Positions 1 through 8,534 of a stretch of DNA of 64,000 nt are shown here, one piece after another (position 1 is the stretch's first letter; every line of letters begins with the position of its first letter). Location: the NCBI RefSeq assembly GCF_001310085.1, contig NZ_CP012643.1, forward strand, positions 3,703,501-3,767,500, given 5' to 3'. The DNA is from Rufibacter tibetensis. GTDB taxonomy: Bacteria > Bacteroidota > Bacteroidia > Cytophagales > Hymenobacteraceae. Both the position numbers and the translations under genes were made by a program. A model generated the notes under the pieces. It saw nothing but the letters and a program-made list of their open reading frames with translations, ran no database searches and was not told the DNA's origin.

Positions 1-1
1 C

Positions 2-991
2 ATTCCGGCTGCCTGGACCATCATGGGCGCCGGTGCCTTGCCAAGCGACCATCCGCAGAACGTGGGCATGTTGGGCATGCACGGAAACTACGGCCCCAAC
101 GTGATGACAAACGAGTGCGATGTCTTGATTGCGATAGGCATGCGCTTCGATGACCGCGTGACTGGTCGCCTGGACAAATACGCCAAGCAAGCCAAGATCA
201 TCCACTTGGACATTGACCCCGCTGAGATTGACAAGAACGTGAAGACCACCGTGCCTGTATGGGGCGACTGCAAAGAAACCCTGCCCTTGCTGACGCAATT
301 GGTAGAAGCCAAGCAGCATACCGCCTGGCTGGAGCAATTCCGGGAATTTGAGCAGAAAGAAATTGACGCAGTGATTCGTGAGGAGCTGTTCCCGAGCAGT
401 GGTGAGATGACCATGGGCGAGGCGATTCAGCAACTAAACGAACTCACCAAAGGCGAAGCCATCATCGTGACCGATGTAGGGCAGCACCAGATGGTGGCCT
501 GCCGCTACGCCAAACTGAACCACACCCGCAGCAACATCACCAGCGGCGGCTTGGGAACTATGGGTTTTGCACTTCCGGCGGCCATCGGGGCTAAATTTGG
601 GGCGCTGGATAGAACCGTAGTGGCTGTGATTGGCGACGGCGGTATCCAGATGACCATCCAGGAATTGGGCACCATCATGCAGAGCGGCATTGACGTGAAG
701 ATCATGATCCTGAACAACCAGTTCCTGGGCATGGTGCGGCAGTGGCAGGAGCTGTTCCATGAGCGTCGCTACTCCTTCGTGGACATCACCAGCCCAGATT
801 ACGTGCAGGTGGCCAAGGGGTACGGCATCGCCGGGCGCAGCATCAACCAGCGCGAAGACCTGACCAGTGCCCTGCAGGAAATGCTGTCGCACCCCGGATC
901 CTTCCTGTTGGAAGTAATGGTGACCAAAGAGAACAACGTGTTTCCTATGGTGCCACAGGGCTGCAGCGTAAGCGAAATCAGATTGAAATAA
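2..991 (+). CDS. ilvB: Acetolactate synthase large subunit, 3' part
   Basis: Thiamine-diphosphate enzyme that condenses two pyruvates to acetolactate, or pyruvate with 2-oxobutyrate, the first common step of valine, leucine and isoleucine synthesis in the cytoplasm. The gene is cut by the left edge. The frame is open from base 2 and reads IPAAWTIMGAGALPSDHP, so the ATG at 23 is internal. The central domain (GMHGNYGPNV, then CDVLIAIGMRFDDRVTGR) is followed by the C-terminal TPP-binding domain, with the GDGG motif at about 632-643 and its Asn-Asn partner at about 713-718. About 330 of the usual 560-590 residues are present. ilvN starts 21 bp downstream, so the two subunits are probably co-transcribed. 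The family assignment is very secure. Confidence 0.97.
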   Translation: MPAAWTIMGAGALPSDHPQNVGMLGMHGNYGPNVMTNECDVLIAIGMRFDDRVTGRLDKYAKQAKIIHLDIDPAEIDKNVKTTVPVWGDCKETLPLLTQLVEAKQHTAWLEQFREFEQKEIDAVIREELFPSSGEMTMGEAIQQLNELTKGEAIIVTDVGQHQMVACRYAKLNHTRSNITSGGLGTMGFALPAAIGAKFGALDRTVVAVIGDGGIQMTIQELGTIMQSGIDVKIMILNNQFLGMVRQWQELFHERRYSFVDITSPDYVQVAKGYGIAGRSINQREDLTSALQEMLSHPGSFLLEVMVTKENNVFPMVPQGCSVSEIRLK

Positions 992-1012
992 CGGTGCCTA
1001 ACAGATAAGCAT

Positions 1013-1621
1013 ATGAGTGAGCAAGCGCCAATAGAACGGGAAGAATTCAACATCACGGTGTACACCGAGAACCACATCGGGTTACTCAACCGCATCGCGA
1101 TGATCTTCTCCCGTCGCAAAATCAACATTGACAGCCTCAACACCTCGCCCAGCGAGATTGAAGGCATCCACCGCTTCAACATCGTGATTAACGAAACCGA
1201 AGAAGTGGTAAGCAAAATCGCCCGGCAGATTGAAAAGCAGGTGGAGGTATTGAAAGTGTACTACAACACCAACGAAGACGTGATCTGGCAGGAAATGGCG
1301 CTGTACAAAGTGCCTACTGACGTGATTGCCGAAAAAGCCAAAGTAGAACGCCTGCTCCGTGAAAATGGCGCGCGGGTGGTGGTGATCCGGAAAGACTACA
1401 CCGTTTTTGAAACCACAGGCCATCGCGAGGAAACTGATAACCTGATCAAAGTTCTGCAGCCCTTCGGCTTGATTGAGTTTGTGCGGAGTGCCCGCATTGC
1501 CATCATCAAAGGCAGCGAAGGCTTCAACCGCAAACTCCGGGAGTTTGAACGCGCGGAACCTGGGCAGGAAGTCATAGAAAACGAGTTCTTGAACAGCCGC
1601 GAGAAAGTCTTCACCATGTAA
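1013..1621 (+). CDS. ilvN: Acetolactate synthase small (regulatory) subunit
   Basis: Regulatory subunit that activates IlvB and confers feedback inhibition by branched-chain amino acids. The 202-residue protein has an N-terminal ACT domain at about residues 13-90 (starting FNITVYTENHIGLLNRIAMI) and a second ACT-like C-terminal domain at about 95-170. This is the usual long IlvN/IlvH form. The ATG at 1013 is the only reasonable start, 21 bp after ilvB. The final 30 residues are a charged tail. It belongs to the ilvB-ilvN-ilvC unit. Which effector is sensed cannot be read from the sequence. Confidence 0.96.
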   Translation: MSEQAPIEREEFNITVYTENHIGLLNRIAMIFSRRKINIDSLNTSPSEIEGIHRFNIVINETEEVVSKIARQIEKQVEVLKVYYNTNEDVIWQEMALYKVPTDVIAEKAKVERLLRENGARVVVIRKDYTVFETTGHREETDNLIKVLQPFGLIEFVRSARIAIIKGSEGFNRKLREFERAEPGQEVIENEFLNSREKVFTM

Positions 1622-1651
1622 GGCTTGAGGCTTTCTCAACAGAAGTATAGC

Positions 1652-1673
1652 GCCTGTTTTTAGGAAAACAGGC
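1652..1673. repeat. CCTGTTTT/AAAACAGG dyad in the ilvN-ilvC spacer
   Basis: A 9-bp perfect inverted repeat (GCCTGTTTT, four-base loop, AAAACAGGC) in the 102-bp spacer between ilvN and ilvC. There is no U-run after it, so a simple terminator is unlikely and partial attenuation or mRNA processing is possible. The same core recurs in other spacers of this window, for example around 12866, 26450, 27793 and 29532. It therefore looks like a genome-wide intergenic motif rather than something specific to ilv. Confidence 0.6.
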
Positions 1674-1723
1674 CAGAATAGACAAATAAGTAAATCAACT
1701 AATAACCCATAACAAACAGTAAA

Positions 1724-2785
1724 ATGGCAAAGATCAATTTCGGCGGTGTAGAAGAAACCGTTGTCACCCGTGAAGAATACCCGTTGGCAAAAGCCCTTGA
1801 GTTTTTGAAGAATGAAACCATTGCCGTGATCGGATACGGGGTACAAGGCCCGGGCCAGGCATTGAACATGCGCGACAATGGCTTCAACGTGATCGTGGGG
1901 CAGCGTCAGGATTCTCCTTCATGGGAGCGCGCGAAGCAAGATGGTTTTGAGGAAGGCATCAGCTTGTTTTCCATTGAGGAAGCAGCCGAGCGCGGCACCA
2001 TCATCTGCAACCTGTTGTCTGATGCCGGTCAAATTGCTGTTTGGCCAACCTTAAAAGAAAAGTTAACCCCTGGTAAAACCCTGTATTTCTCGCACGGTTT
2101 CGGGATCACCTTCAAAGAGCAAACCAACATTGTGCCACCGGCCGATGTGGATGTGATCCTGGTAGCTCCTAAGGGCAGCGGTACCAGCCTGCGTCGTTTG
2201 TTCCTGGCCGGTGGTGGCCTGAACTCTTCGTTCGCTGTGTTCCAGGATGCAACTGGTAAAGCCTATGAGAAAGCTGTTGCCATGGGCATCGGTGTAGGTT
2301 CTGGTTACCTGTTTGAGACTGATTTCAAAAAAGAAGTGTACTCTGATTTAACAGGTGAGCGTGGTGTATTAATGGGTGCCTTAGCGGGTATCATTGAGGC
2401 CCAGTACCAGGTGTTGCGTCAGCGCGGCCACTCTCCGTCTGAGGCCTTCAATGAGACCGTAGAAGAACTAACCCAAAGCCTAGTGCCCTTGGTAGGCGAG
2501 AACGGTATGGACTGGATGTTCAGTAACTGCTCGGTAACTGCCCAGCGTGGTGCTCTAGACTGGAAAGGCAGATTCAGAGAAGCCACTCTTCCGGTATTAA
2601 ACGAACTGTATGACAGCGTAGCTTCCGGCAAAGAAGCAGAGCGTACCATCCAACGCGGCTCTACCCCAGGGTATCGCCAGGAACTGGAAGCCGAATTGAA
2701 AGAAGTTCGCGAATCTGAATTATGGCAAACCGGTGCGGTAGTACGTCAGCTCCGCAGCAAAGCCGAAGTAGCCGAGGAAGTTTAG
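1724..2785 (+). CDS. ilvC: Ketol-acid reductoisomerase
   Basis: Converts acetolactate or acetohydroxybutyrate into the dihydroxy acids by Mg-dependent alkyl migration and NAD(P)H reduction. The 353-residue protein has the class I (short) length. The Rossmann dinucleotide loop GYGVQGPGQ is at residues 37-45. Further matches are the SHGFGITF segment, the APKGSGTS segment, and the Mg-binding SDLTGERGVLMG segment that opens the knotted C-terminal domain. The loop sequence differs from the enterobacterial GYGSQGHAH, as is common in Bacteroidota enzymes. It is the third gene of the ilvB-ilvN-ilvC block. Cofactor preference is not safely predictable from the loop alone. Confidence 0.97.
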   Translation: MAKINFGGVEETVVTREEYPLAKALEFLKNETIAVIGYGVQGPGQALNMRDNGFNVIVGQRQDSPSWERAKQDGFEEGISLFSIEEAAERGTIICNLLSDAGQIAVWPTLKEKLTPGKTLYFSHGFGITFKEQTNIVPPADVDVILVAPKGSGTSLRRLFLAGGGLNSSFAVFQDATGKAYEKAVAMGIGVGSGYLFETDFKKEVYSDLTGERGVLMGALAGIIEAQYQVLRQRGHSPSEAFNETVEELTQSLVPLVGENGMDWMFSNCSVTAQRGALDWKGRFREATLPVLNELYDSVASGKEAERTIQRGSTPGYRQELEAELKEVRESELWQTGAVVRQLRSKAEVAEEV

Positions 2786-2822
2786 TTTTAAGCTTAATCA
2801 AGAAGTGAATTCTTTAGGAGAT

Positions 2823-2988
2823 GATTCTCCCCTTGAGGGGAGATAAAGAAGGGTGTTTACATTAGCTGGTTCGTGCGTTTTCTCAGTTATTAATGAGGCA
2901 GTTTCAAGCTAATCTGCAATAGAGGGTTATCAGCAATGCGTGCTCTCCTGTGTAAACACCCCTCTTCGCTCCCCTCAAGGGGAGAATC
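2823..2988. repeat. Palindromic MITE-like element between ilvC and ilvA
   Basis: The left arm (2823-2860) and right arm (2952-2988) are near-perfect inverted copies of about 37 bp, separated by about 90 bp. Each arm carries its own inner palindrome (CTCCCCTTGAGGGGAG). The outer sequence GGGTGTTTAC on the left is matched by GTAAACACCC on the right. No ORF for a transposase lies inside. The architecture, paired inverted arms each able to fold, is that of a non-autonomous REP/MITE-like intergenic element. Transcripts through it would fold into a large hairpin between ilvC and ilvA. Confidence 0.75.
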
Positions 2989-3064
2989 TCAAATTGATTA
3001 CCCACTTCCAGTTTTTGCCTGTTTTTATCAGAACAGCCCCAAAACAGCCTTTTCACCCAGTACC

Positions 3065-4336
3065 ATGCAGAAAGAGACAGCTCCCCTGGAAACCATTGTG
3101 GCGTTAGGGAACGTGGAGAAAGCCGCCAAAAACTTGAAAGGAGTCATTTACAAGACACCTTTGATGAAGAATCTGTGGCTTTCCCAAACCTACGGCGCCG
3201 ACATTCACCTGAAGCGCGAAGACCTGCAGATTGTGCGTTCCTACAAAATCAGGGGGGCGTACAACAAGATGTCTACGCTGTCGCCGGAGGACCGCGAAAA
3301 GGAGATTGTCTGCTCCAGCGCCGGGAACCATGCCCAGGGCGTGGCCTATGCCTGTCAGCTGCTCGGGATTAAAGGTTACATCTTCATGCCCGCCCAGACA
3401 CCCGCCCAGAAAGTGAGCAAGGTGCGGCTGTTCGGGAAGGAGTGGGTGGAGGTGGTACTTACCGGTGCCACATATGATGACACGTTCAAAGCCGCCAAGG
3501 AGTTCTGCGATGAGCGGGGCAGTACCTTCATTCCGCCGTTCGATGATATGGCGATCATTGAGGGTCAAGCCACCGTGGGACTTGAGATTTTCAAAGACGC
3601 AGATTTCACCATTGACTACCTGTTCATGCCTATTGGTGGAGGCGGGTTAGCCTCGGGCGTTTCCAGCGTCTTTAAGCAAGTAAGCCCCCAAACCAAACTC
3701 ATTGGTGTGCAGCCGCAGGGCGCGCCGTCTATGTACAACTCCATCAAAGAGAACCAGCGTCAGGTCTTGACCAGCATTGACTCTTTTGTGGATGGCGCGG
3801 CGGTGAAATGCCCGGGTGAGTTGACCTTTGAGATCTGCCGTGAGTTGCTGGACCAGGTGGTGCTGGTGCCCGAAGGCCAGATTTGTGAAGACATCCTGAA
3901 GATGTACAACGAGGAAGGCGTAGTCCTGGAACCGGCTGGTACGCTTACCATTTCGGCGCTGAAAAGCTTTGCCGAGGAAATCAAAGGGAAGAACGTGGTC
4001 TGTGTCATCAGTGGCAGCAACAATGATATCACCCGCATGGAAGATATCAAGGAGCGGGCGCTGCAGCACCAAGGATTGAAGCACTACTTCATGGTGACCT
4101 TCAACCAAAAACCTGGCGCACTGCGCACCTTTGTGAACCGCGTGCTGCACCCCGAAGATGACATCATCCACTTTCAGTACATCAAGAAAAACAACAAAGA
4201 AAAAGGCCCCGTGTTTATTGGGGTGGAAGTGAAGCAGCCGCAGGATGTAGAAAACATTAAACTGCGGATGCTGGAGGAAGGCTTCGCCTACGAGTACCTC
4301 AACGGCAAGCAGGACTTCCTGAATCTATTTGTGTGA
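3065..4336 (+). CDS. ilvA: Threonine dehydratase (biosynthetic, short form)
   Basis: PLP enzyme that deaminates threonine to 2-oxobutyrate, the committed step of isoleucine synthesis. I chose the ATG at 3065 (423 residues, MQKETAPLETIVALGNVEKA). The frame is open upstream to 2936, but that stretch runs through the right arm of the palindromic repeat and has no protein character. The PLP lysine is Lys61 in SYKIRGAYNK, and the phosphate-cradle glycine loop GGGGLASG follows. A single ACT-like domain occupies about residues 330-415, as in the Bacillus and Corynebacterium short IlvA type. The spacer from ilvC (279 bp) contains the palindromic element, so ilvA may have its own promoter. A hairpin terminator follows. 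Confidence 0.95.
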   Translation: MQKETAPLETIVALGNVEKAAKNLKGVIYKTPLMKNLWLSQTYGADIHLKREDLQIVRSYKIRGAYNKMSTLSPEDREKEIVCSSAGNHAQGVAYACQLLGIKGYIFMPAQTPAQKVSKVRLFGKEWVEVVLTGATYDDTFKAAKEFCDERGSTFIPPFDDMAIIEGQATVGLEIFKDADFTIDYLFMPIGGGGLASGVSSVFKQVSPQTKLIGVQPQGAPSMYNSIKENQRQVLTSIDSFVDGAAVKCPGELTFEICRELLDQVVLVPEGQICEDILKMYNEEGVVLEPAGTLTISALKSFAEEIKGKNVVCVISGSNNDITRMEDIKERALQHQGLKHYFMVTFNQKPGALRTFVNRVLHPEDDIIHFQYIKKNNKEKGPVFIGVEVKQPQDVENIKLRMLEEGFAYEYLNGKQDFLNLFV

Positions 4337-4391
4337 GCGTTAATTTCAGTTAGTTTATTGTTCGTTTAAGTTTGTTTCGTTTGTGTTGTGT

Positions 4392-4430
4392 AATGCCCCG
4401 CTCCCGCCATAGAGTGGGGTATTCTCATTT
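4392..4430 (+). terminator. Rho-independent terminator after ilvA
   Basis: A 12-bp stem with two G-U wobbles (AATGCCCCGCTC at 4392-4403 against GAGTGGGGTATT at 4412-4423), an 8-base loop, then a T-rich run. It sits 55 bp after the ilvA stop and closes the branched-chain amino-acid block. Confidence 0.7.
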
Positions 4431-4551
4431 TAGAGCTTCCTGTTTTTAGCCTTGTTTTGATAAAAGACACAAAATCTAAAGTAAAGGAGAAGCAGCACCT
4501 AATTGCTTCATTCCTCAATGGCTGAATCTTACAGCTAACCCTCCTTCGTAT

Positions 4552-4698
4552 TTCGTCCCCCTTTGAAGGGGGTAGGGGGATGATTACTCCTGCAGATTAC
4601 TACATCTTCAAGTAGCGTTTCTTTCTATCCTAGTAGCTACTGCGGTTACTTCTTATAATTGCTTTGTCATCCCCCAACCCCCTTCTAAGGGGGACGAA
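4552..4698. repeat. Palindromic MITE-like element with CCCCCTTTGAAGGGGG arms
   Basis: The left arm (4552-4583) and right arm (4667-4698) are 32-bp inverted copies that differ at only two positions. They are separated by 83 bp of unrelated sequence. Each arm contains its own G/C-rich palindrome (CCCCCTTTGAAGGGGG) followed by TAGGGGGATGA or its equivalent. No coding potential lies between them. It has the same architecture as the element at 2823-2988 but a different arm sequence. It resembles abundant intergenic repeats of Bacteroidota genomes, a resemblance made from memory that would need a search to confirm. Confidence 0.8.
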
Positions 4699-4877
4699 CA
4701 GGTATTGTGCTCTCTTCCGCAGCAAGAGAAGGTCTTTAATGAATATTATTCCCATCTAAGCAGCCCTGCGCTTTCATCTTGTTTCCCGAAAAGTAATTCT
4801 AAAACAGGAGCTTACTTTCCTCCAATTTCCCTCTAAACATTGCGGTAACGAAAGGTTTATAATAAGGTAACCCCTCA

Positions 4878-4912
4878 TTTGGCTCGCCTCAAAACAGGAC
4901 CTAGTAGTTTTG
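4878..4912 (+). promoter_or_regulatory. Candidate promoter for the first SusC operon
   Basis: TTTG at 4878-4881 and TAGTTTTG at 4905-4912 match the Bacteroidota -33 and -7 elements (TTTG, TAnnTTTG). The spacing is 23 bp, at the long end of what is usual. It lies about 165 bp before the chosen SusC start, leaving a long leader. This is pattern evidence only. Confidence 0.35.
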
Positions 4913-5078
4913 AACTGTAAAAACTTTGTTCAAAATATGTTTACCCAAGAGTTTCTAGCTCCCCGTCAAAGTATTGGAGTGATAGGCCAAACAGCCTACT
5001 TTTCTTCCTTCCTCAACATTGTCGGCAATTCTTCTACGCCCGTTTCTGGTGCAATCATATTGTTCAGCTAATTCAATT

Positions 5079-8000
5079 ATGAGAACATGTCTACTTCCCC
5101 TCTTTAAGAGGGTAAACCAATTTCCCCCAAAGTTGCTTCTGGGTATTTCGTTCCTGGCTATAGCCCCAATGACCGAAGCGCAGATGCTTCAAAAGCCACA
5201 ATTTGTAGCAGGAAAACAGCAGGAGGCTCCAGCCTTGTTGACAAAAGCATTGCCTACTCCGGGTAGCAGCGGAATCAATGTTTCAGGCAAGCTGATGCCT
5301 GCAGTGAACTCCACTACTCAGCTTTCTAAGCAAACTGAAAGAGTAAGAATCTCTGGAACGGTGACTTCAGCAGAGATGGGATCAATGCCGGGCGTGGTAA
5401 TCACCACCAACGGTACTGCCGTGGGTGCTACTAACAGTGATGGTACTTTTTCCATCCAGGTACCCAAGGGGCAGGAAGTAGTTTTCTCGTTTGTGGGGTT
5501 TACTTCGCTTAGAAGAACCTTCACCCAAGACGAAACCAACCTAACCCTCTCCCTGGTGCAGGACAGCCAGCAGCTGAATGAAGTGGTGGTAACCGCGTTG
5601 GGGATTGAGCGTGAGCAGAAAGCGTTAGGGTATGCTACCCAAACCATCAACAGCGAAGCGTTAACCGATGCCATGCCGAACAACTTCGCGCAGGCTTTAT
5701 CTGGTAAGGTAGCTGGTTTGAACCTGATCTCCCCGGGTTCTGGTCCTGTGAACTCCACCCGTATCAGCTTAAGAGGAGATAACTCCCTGAACCCAGGCGG
5801 GAACAATGCCCTGATTGTATTAGATGGGGTGCCCATGAGCAGTGAAATGACCAGTTCAGGGGTAGACAACGCGTATGGAGCTGGTTCAGGGAATGATATT
5901 CCGGTGGATTTCGGGAATGGCATTGCCGACATTAACCCGAATGACATTGAAAGCATTACGGTACTGAAAGGCCCAAGTGCCGCGGCCCTTTACGGGAGCC
6001 GGGCGGCCAACGGAGCATTGATTATCACCACCAAATCTGGGGCTCGCAGAGACAAAGGAATTGGGGTAACCGTAAACACCAACATAAGCTTTAACAATGT
6101 TCTGAAATGGCCAGATTACCAGTATGAATATGGCCAGGGCACCGGAAAATCCTTTAACGCCGCCGGGGAGCCTTATTACTCGTATGGCGCTTCGGCAGAC
6201 GGAGCCAACACCGGCAGTACCAGTAGTGCCTTTGGTCCGAAGTTTAATGGCCAGTTTTACTACCAGTATGATCCAACCTTAGAAAAGCAGTCGGCTGAAA
6301 GACAACTCTGGAGACCTTACAAAGACAACATCAAAGGATTCTTCAGAACCGGGTACACGCTCACCAATAACGTAGCCCTGGAAGGTGGAGGAGAGAATGG
6401 CTCGGTAAGAGCTTCCCTTACCCACACTAAAAACGAGTGGATCATGCCCAACACAGGGTTTGAGCGCTTAACTGCCGCTTTAAGCGTGAACCAAAGCATT
6501 TCAAAGCGGTTAAAGCTTACCTCTAAAGTCAACTTCACGAACAAGAAGAGCGATAAACTGCCGGGCACGGGCTACAGTAACCAATCTATTGCCTATTTCA
6601 TGATTTTCCAGAACCCTAACGTGGATCTGGCCTGGTACAAGCCAAGATGGAAAGCCGGACAGGAGCAATTGCAGCAGATCCACCCGTTCAGTTCTTTCAT
6701 TGACAACCCGTATGTGATTGCCTATGAGATGACCAACTCCCTGAATAACTACTCTCTGGTGGGGAACCTGGCGGCTACTTATGAGTTCTCGCCTAAACTG
6801 GACCTTATGGTCCGCTCAGGAATTGACTTTACCTCCGAAGATCGTGCCCTGCGCCGTCCTTTTAACACGGCCAATTTCCAGTTCGGGTACTACAAAGAGC
6901 AGAACATTTTTGATTACGAAATGAACACAGATGCCTTGCTTACATATAAAGAGAAGTTAGGCAGCAGGATTGACGTAAGAACCTCAGTAGGTGGTAACCT
7001 GAGAAACCAAAGGTACCGCGGGACAGATGGCGTGGTAGATGGATTGGTGATACCCGGAGTTTACAAACTGTCAAATGGGGTAGGCAACGCCATGATGGCC
7101 ACCCGTCACAGAAACAGAGAGGTGAACAGCTTGTACGCCTTGGCCGCCTTCTCATTTGAAGACAAGATCTTTGTAGACCTGACCGCCCGTAATGACTGGT
7201 CCAGTACACTTCCGGTACAAAACAGCTCCTTTTTCTATCCGTCTATCAGCTCCAGCTTTATCTTAACTGATCTGTTCAGATTGCCTACTGCTATTTCTTT
7301 TGCCAAGCTGAGGTTGTCTGCGGCCCAGGTGGGGAGTGATACCGATCCGTACAGAACCAGAAAATACTATGGCCAAAGCGATTTCGCTGGCTCAGGCTCT
7401 GTTCCTACCACGCTCCACAACATGAACTTCAAACCAGAGATTACCACCAGCTATGAGGCCGGTATGGAGTACATGCTCTTCAACGGCAGAATTGGGTTAG
7501 ATGCCACGGTTTACAGAAACTACACCAAAAACCAGATTTTGGAAATTCCGGTAGATCCTACCACGGGTTACACCAGAGCTGTGTTGAACGCGGGTAAAGT
7601 CAGAAACCAGGGAGTGGAACTGGTATTGAATGCCAGACCCATTGACTTGGCCAATTTCAAGTGGAGATCAACAGTAACCTGGTCTAAAAACGATAACAAG
7701 GTCCAGAAACTTGCCGACGGGATTGAAGACCAGCAGGTGCTGGGAGTAGGTGGACAGGCGTCCATCATTGCTAAAGTAGGCGGTACCACCGGTGACATTT
7801 ACGGTTTTGGGTTTGTGAGAAGCCCCGAGGGGAAGATTGTGTATGACAACAGCGGTTTGCCTGCCTACCCCGATGAAGTACAGTACATTGGCAATGCTTA
7901 CGCTGATTGGAAAGGCGGTTTCCTGAATGAGTTTTCCTACAAGAATTTCAGGTTCAGCTTCCTGCTGGATGGTTCTTACGGAGGTATCATTTACTCCCAG

Positions 8001-8441
8001 ACGCACCACAAAATGTCTGAGCAGGGCAAGTTGAAACACACCTTAATGGGACGCGAAGAAGGCTTCATCATTGGGGACGGCGTGGTGTTGAATGGAGACG
8101 GTACTTACACCCCGAATACCAAGAAAGTAAACCCTGCTGACTACTACGCCAGGTACTACCGCCGCGCGAACGTAGAATCTAACTCCTTTGATGCCTCTTA
8201 CCTGAAGCTGAGAGAAGTTCGTTTGGAATTCAACCTGCCTAAAGCTCTTTTGGCCAGAACCAAATTCTTCAATGGCGCCAGCTTTGCTTTGTATGGTCGT
8301 GATCTGGCCATGCTGACCGACTTCCCGATTTTTGACCCGGAAACCGCTGCCCTGAACGGGAGCAACATCATGCCGGGCATTGAAATGGGCCAGATGCCTT
8401 CCACCAGAACCATGGGCATGAACGTGACCCTTAAATTCTAA
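5079..8441 (+). CDS. SusC/RagA-family TonB-dependent outer-membrane transporter
   Basis: Outer-membrane TonB-dependent transporter, 1120 residues from the ATG at 5079. The frame extends to 5019, but the 5079 start gives a normal signal peptide. After the signal (about 1-32) there is a low-complexity linker, then a carboxypeptidase-regulatory-like domain at about 85-165 (RISGTVTSAEMGSMPGVVI). The SusC signature NEVVVTALGIEREQKALGYA and the plug domain (KGPSAAALYGSRAANGALII) follow, then a beta-barrel to a C-terminal aromatic residue. The SusD partner starts 93 bp downstream. The two exported phosphodiester/phosphate enzymes that follow suggest an organophosphate ligand rather than a glycan, which is an inference from context. 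Confidence 0.95.
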   Translation: MRTCLLPLFKRVNQFPPKLLLGISFLAIAPMTEAQMLQKPQFVAGKQQEAPALLTKALPTPGSSGINVSGKLMPAVNSTTQLSKQTERVRISGTVTSAEMGSMPGVVITTNGTAVGATNSDGTFSIQVPKGQEVVFSFVGFTSLRRTFTQDETNLTLSLVQDSQQLNEVVVTALGIEREQKALGYATQTINSEALTDAMPNNFAQALSGKVAGLNLISPGSGPVNSTRISLRGDNSLNPGGNNALIVLDGVPMSSEMTSSGVDNAYGAGSGNDIPVDFGNGIADINPNDIESITVLKGPSAAALYGSRAANGALIITTKSGARRDKGIGVTVNTNISFNNVLKWPDYQYEYGQGTGKSFNAAGEPYYSYGASADGANTGSTSSAFGPKFNGQFYYQYDPTLEKQSAERQLWRPYKDNIKGFFRTGYTLTNNVALEGGGENGSVRASLTHTKNEWIMPNTGFERLTAALSVNQSISKRLKLTSKVNFTNKKSDKLPGTGYSNQSIAYFMIFQNPNVDLAWYKPRWKAGQEQLQQIHPFSSFIDNPYVIAYEMTNSLNNYSLVGNLAATYEFSPKLDLMVRSGIDFTSEDRALRRPFNTANFQFGYYKEQNIFDYEMNTDALLTYKEKLGSRIDVRTSVGGNLRNQRYRGTDGVVDGLVIPGVYKLSNGVGNAMMATRHRNREVNSLYALAAFSFEDKIFVDLTARNDWSSTLPVQNSSFFYPSISSSFILTDLFRLPTAISFAKLRLSAAQVGSDTDPYRTRKYYGQSDFAGSGSVPTTLHNMNFKPEITTSYEAGMEYMLFNGRIGLDATVYRNYTKNQILEIPVDPTTGYTRAVLNAGKVRNQGVELVLNARPIDLANFKWRSTVTWSKNDNKVQKLADGIEDQQVLGVGGQASIIAKVGGTTGDIYGFGFVRSPEGKIVYDNSGLPAYPDEVQYIGNAYADWKGGFLNEFSYKNFRFSFLLDGSYGGIIYSQTHHKMSEQGKLKHTLMGREEGFIIGDGVVLNGDGTYTPNTKKVNPADYYARYYRRANVESNSFDASYLKLREVRLEFNLPKALLARTKFFNGASFALYGRDLAMLTDFPIFDPETAALNGSNIMPGIEMGQMPSTRTMGMNVTLKF

Positions 8442-8478
8442 GCCTACTTAAGTCTAGCCTTTTCACATCAATGTTTCA

Positions 8479-8515
8479 GAACTGCCGGTAGCTTCTCAAA
8501 GTCTGCCGGCGGTTC
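8479..8515 (+). other. Intercistronic hairpin between susC and susD homologues
   Basis: GAACTGCCGG at 8479-8488 pairs with CCGGCGGTTC at 8506-8515 with one G-U wobble, a 10-bp stem and 17-base loop. No U-run follows. It probably adjusts relative expression or stability of the SusC and SusD messages rather than ending transcription. Confidence 0.45.
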
Positions 8516-8534
8516 TTCTAAAGAACTTAGAACC

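Larger units (their letters stand above)
4431..5078. other. Long intergenic region, no gene
   Basis: About 650 bp without a credible coding frame. It holds the palindromic repeat at 4552-4698, single-sided copies of the AAAACAGG motif near 4800 and 4890, and the candidate promoter at 4878-4912 for the SusC gene downstream. No tRNA or structured RNA family was recognised. Confidence 0.6.

Noticed and set aside
434-892. 152-codon minus-strand frame in ilvB
   Set aside because: It is antisense to the TPP domain of ilvB and has no domain character.
1082-1846. 254-codon open frame on the minus strand
   Set aside because: It lies opposite ilvN and the ilvC start, which are certain genes. Its sequence is rich in His/Phe/Val as expected from antisense shadowing.
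2936-3064. N-terminal extension of ilvA
   Set aside because: The extension translates the palindromic repeat arm and has no similarity to threonine dehydratases; the ATG at 3065 gives the family-length protein.
4337-5078. Possible CRISPR or tRNA in the long spacer
   Set aside because: The G/C-rich palindromes occur only as one inverted pair, without regular spacing, and no cloverleaf was found.
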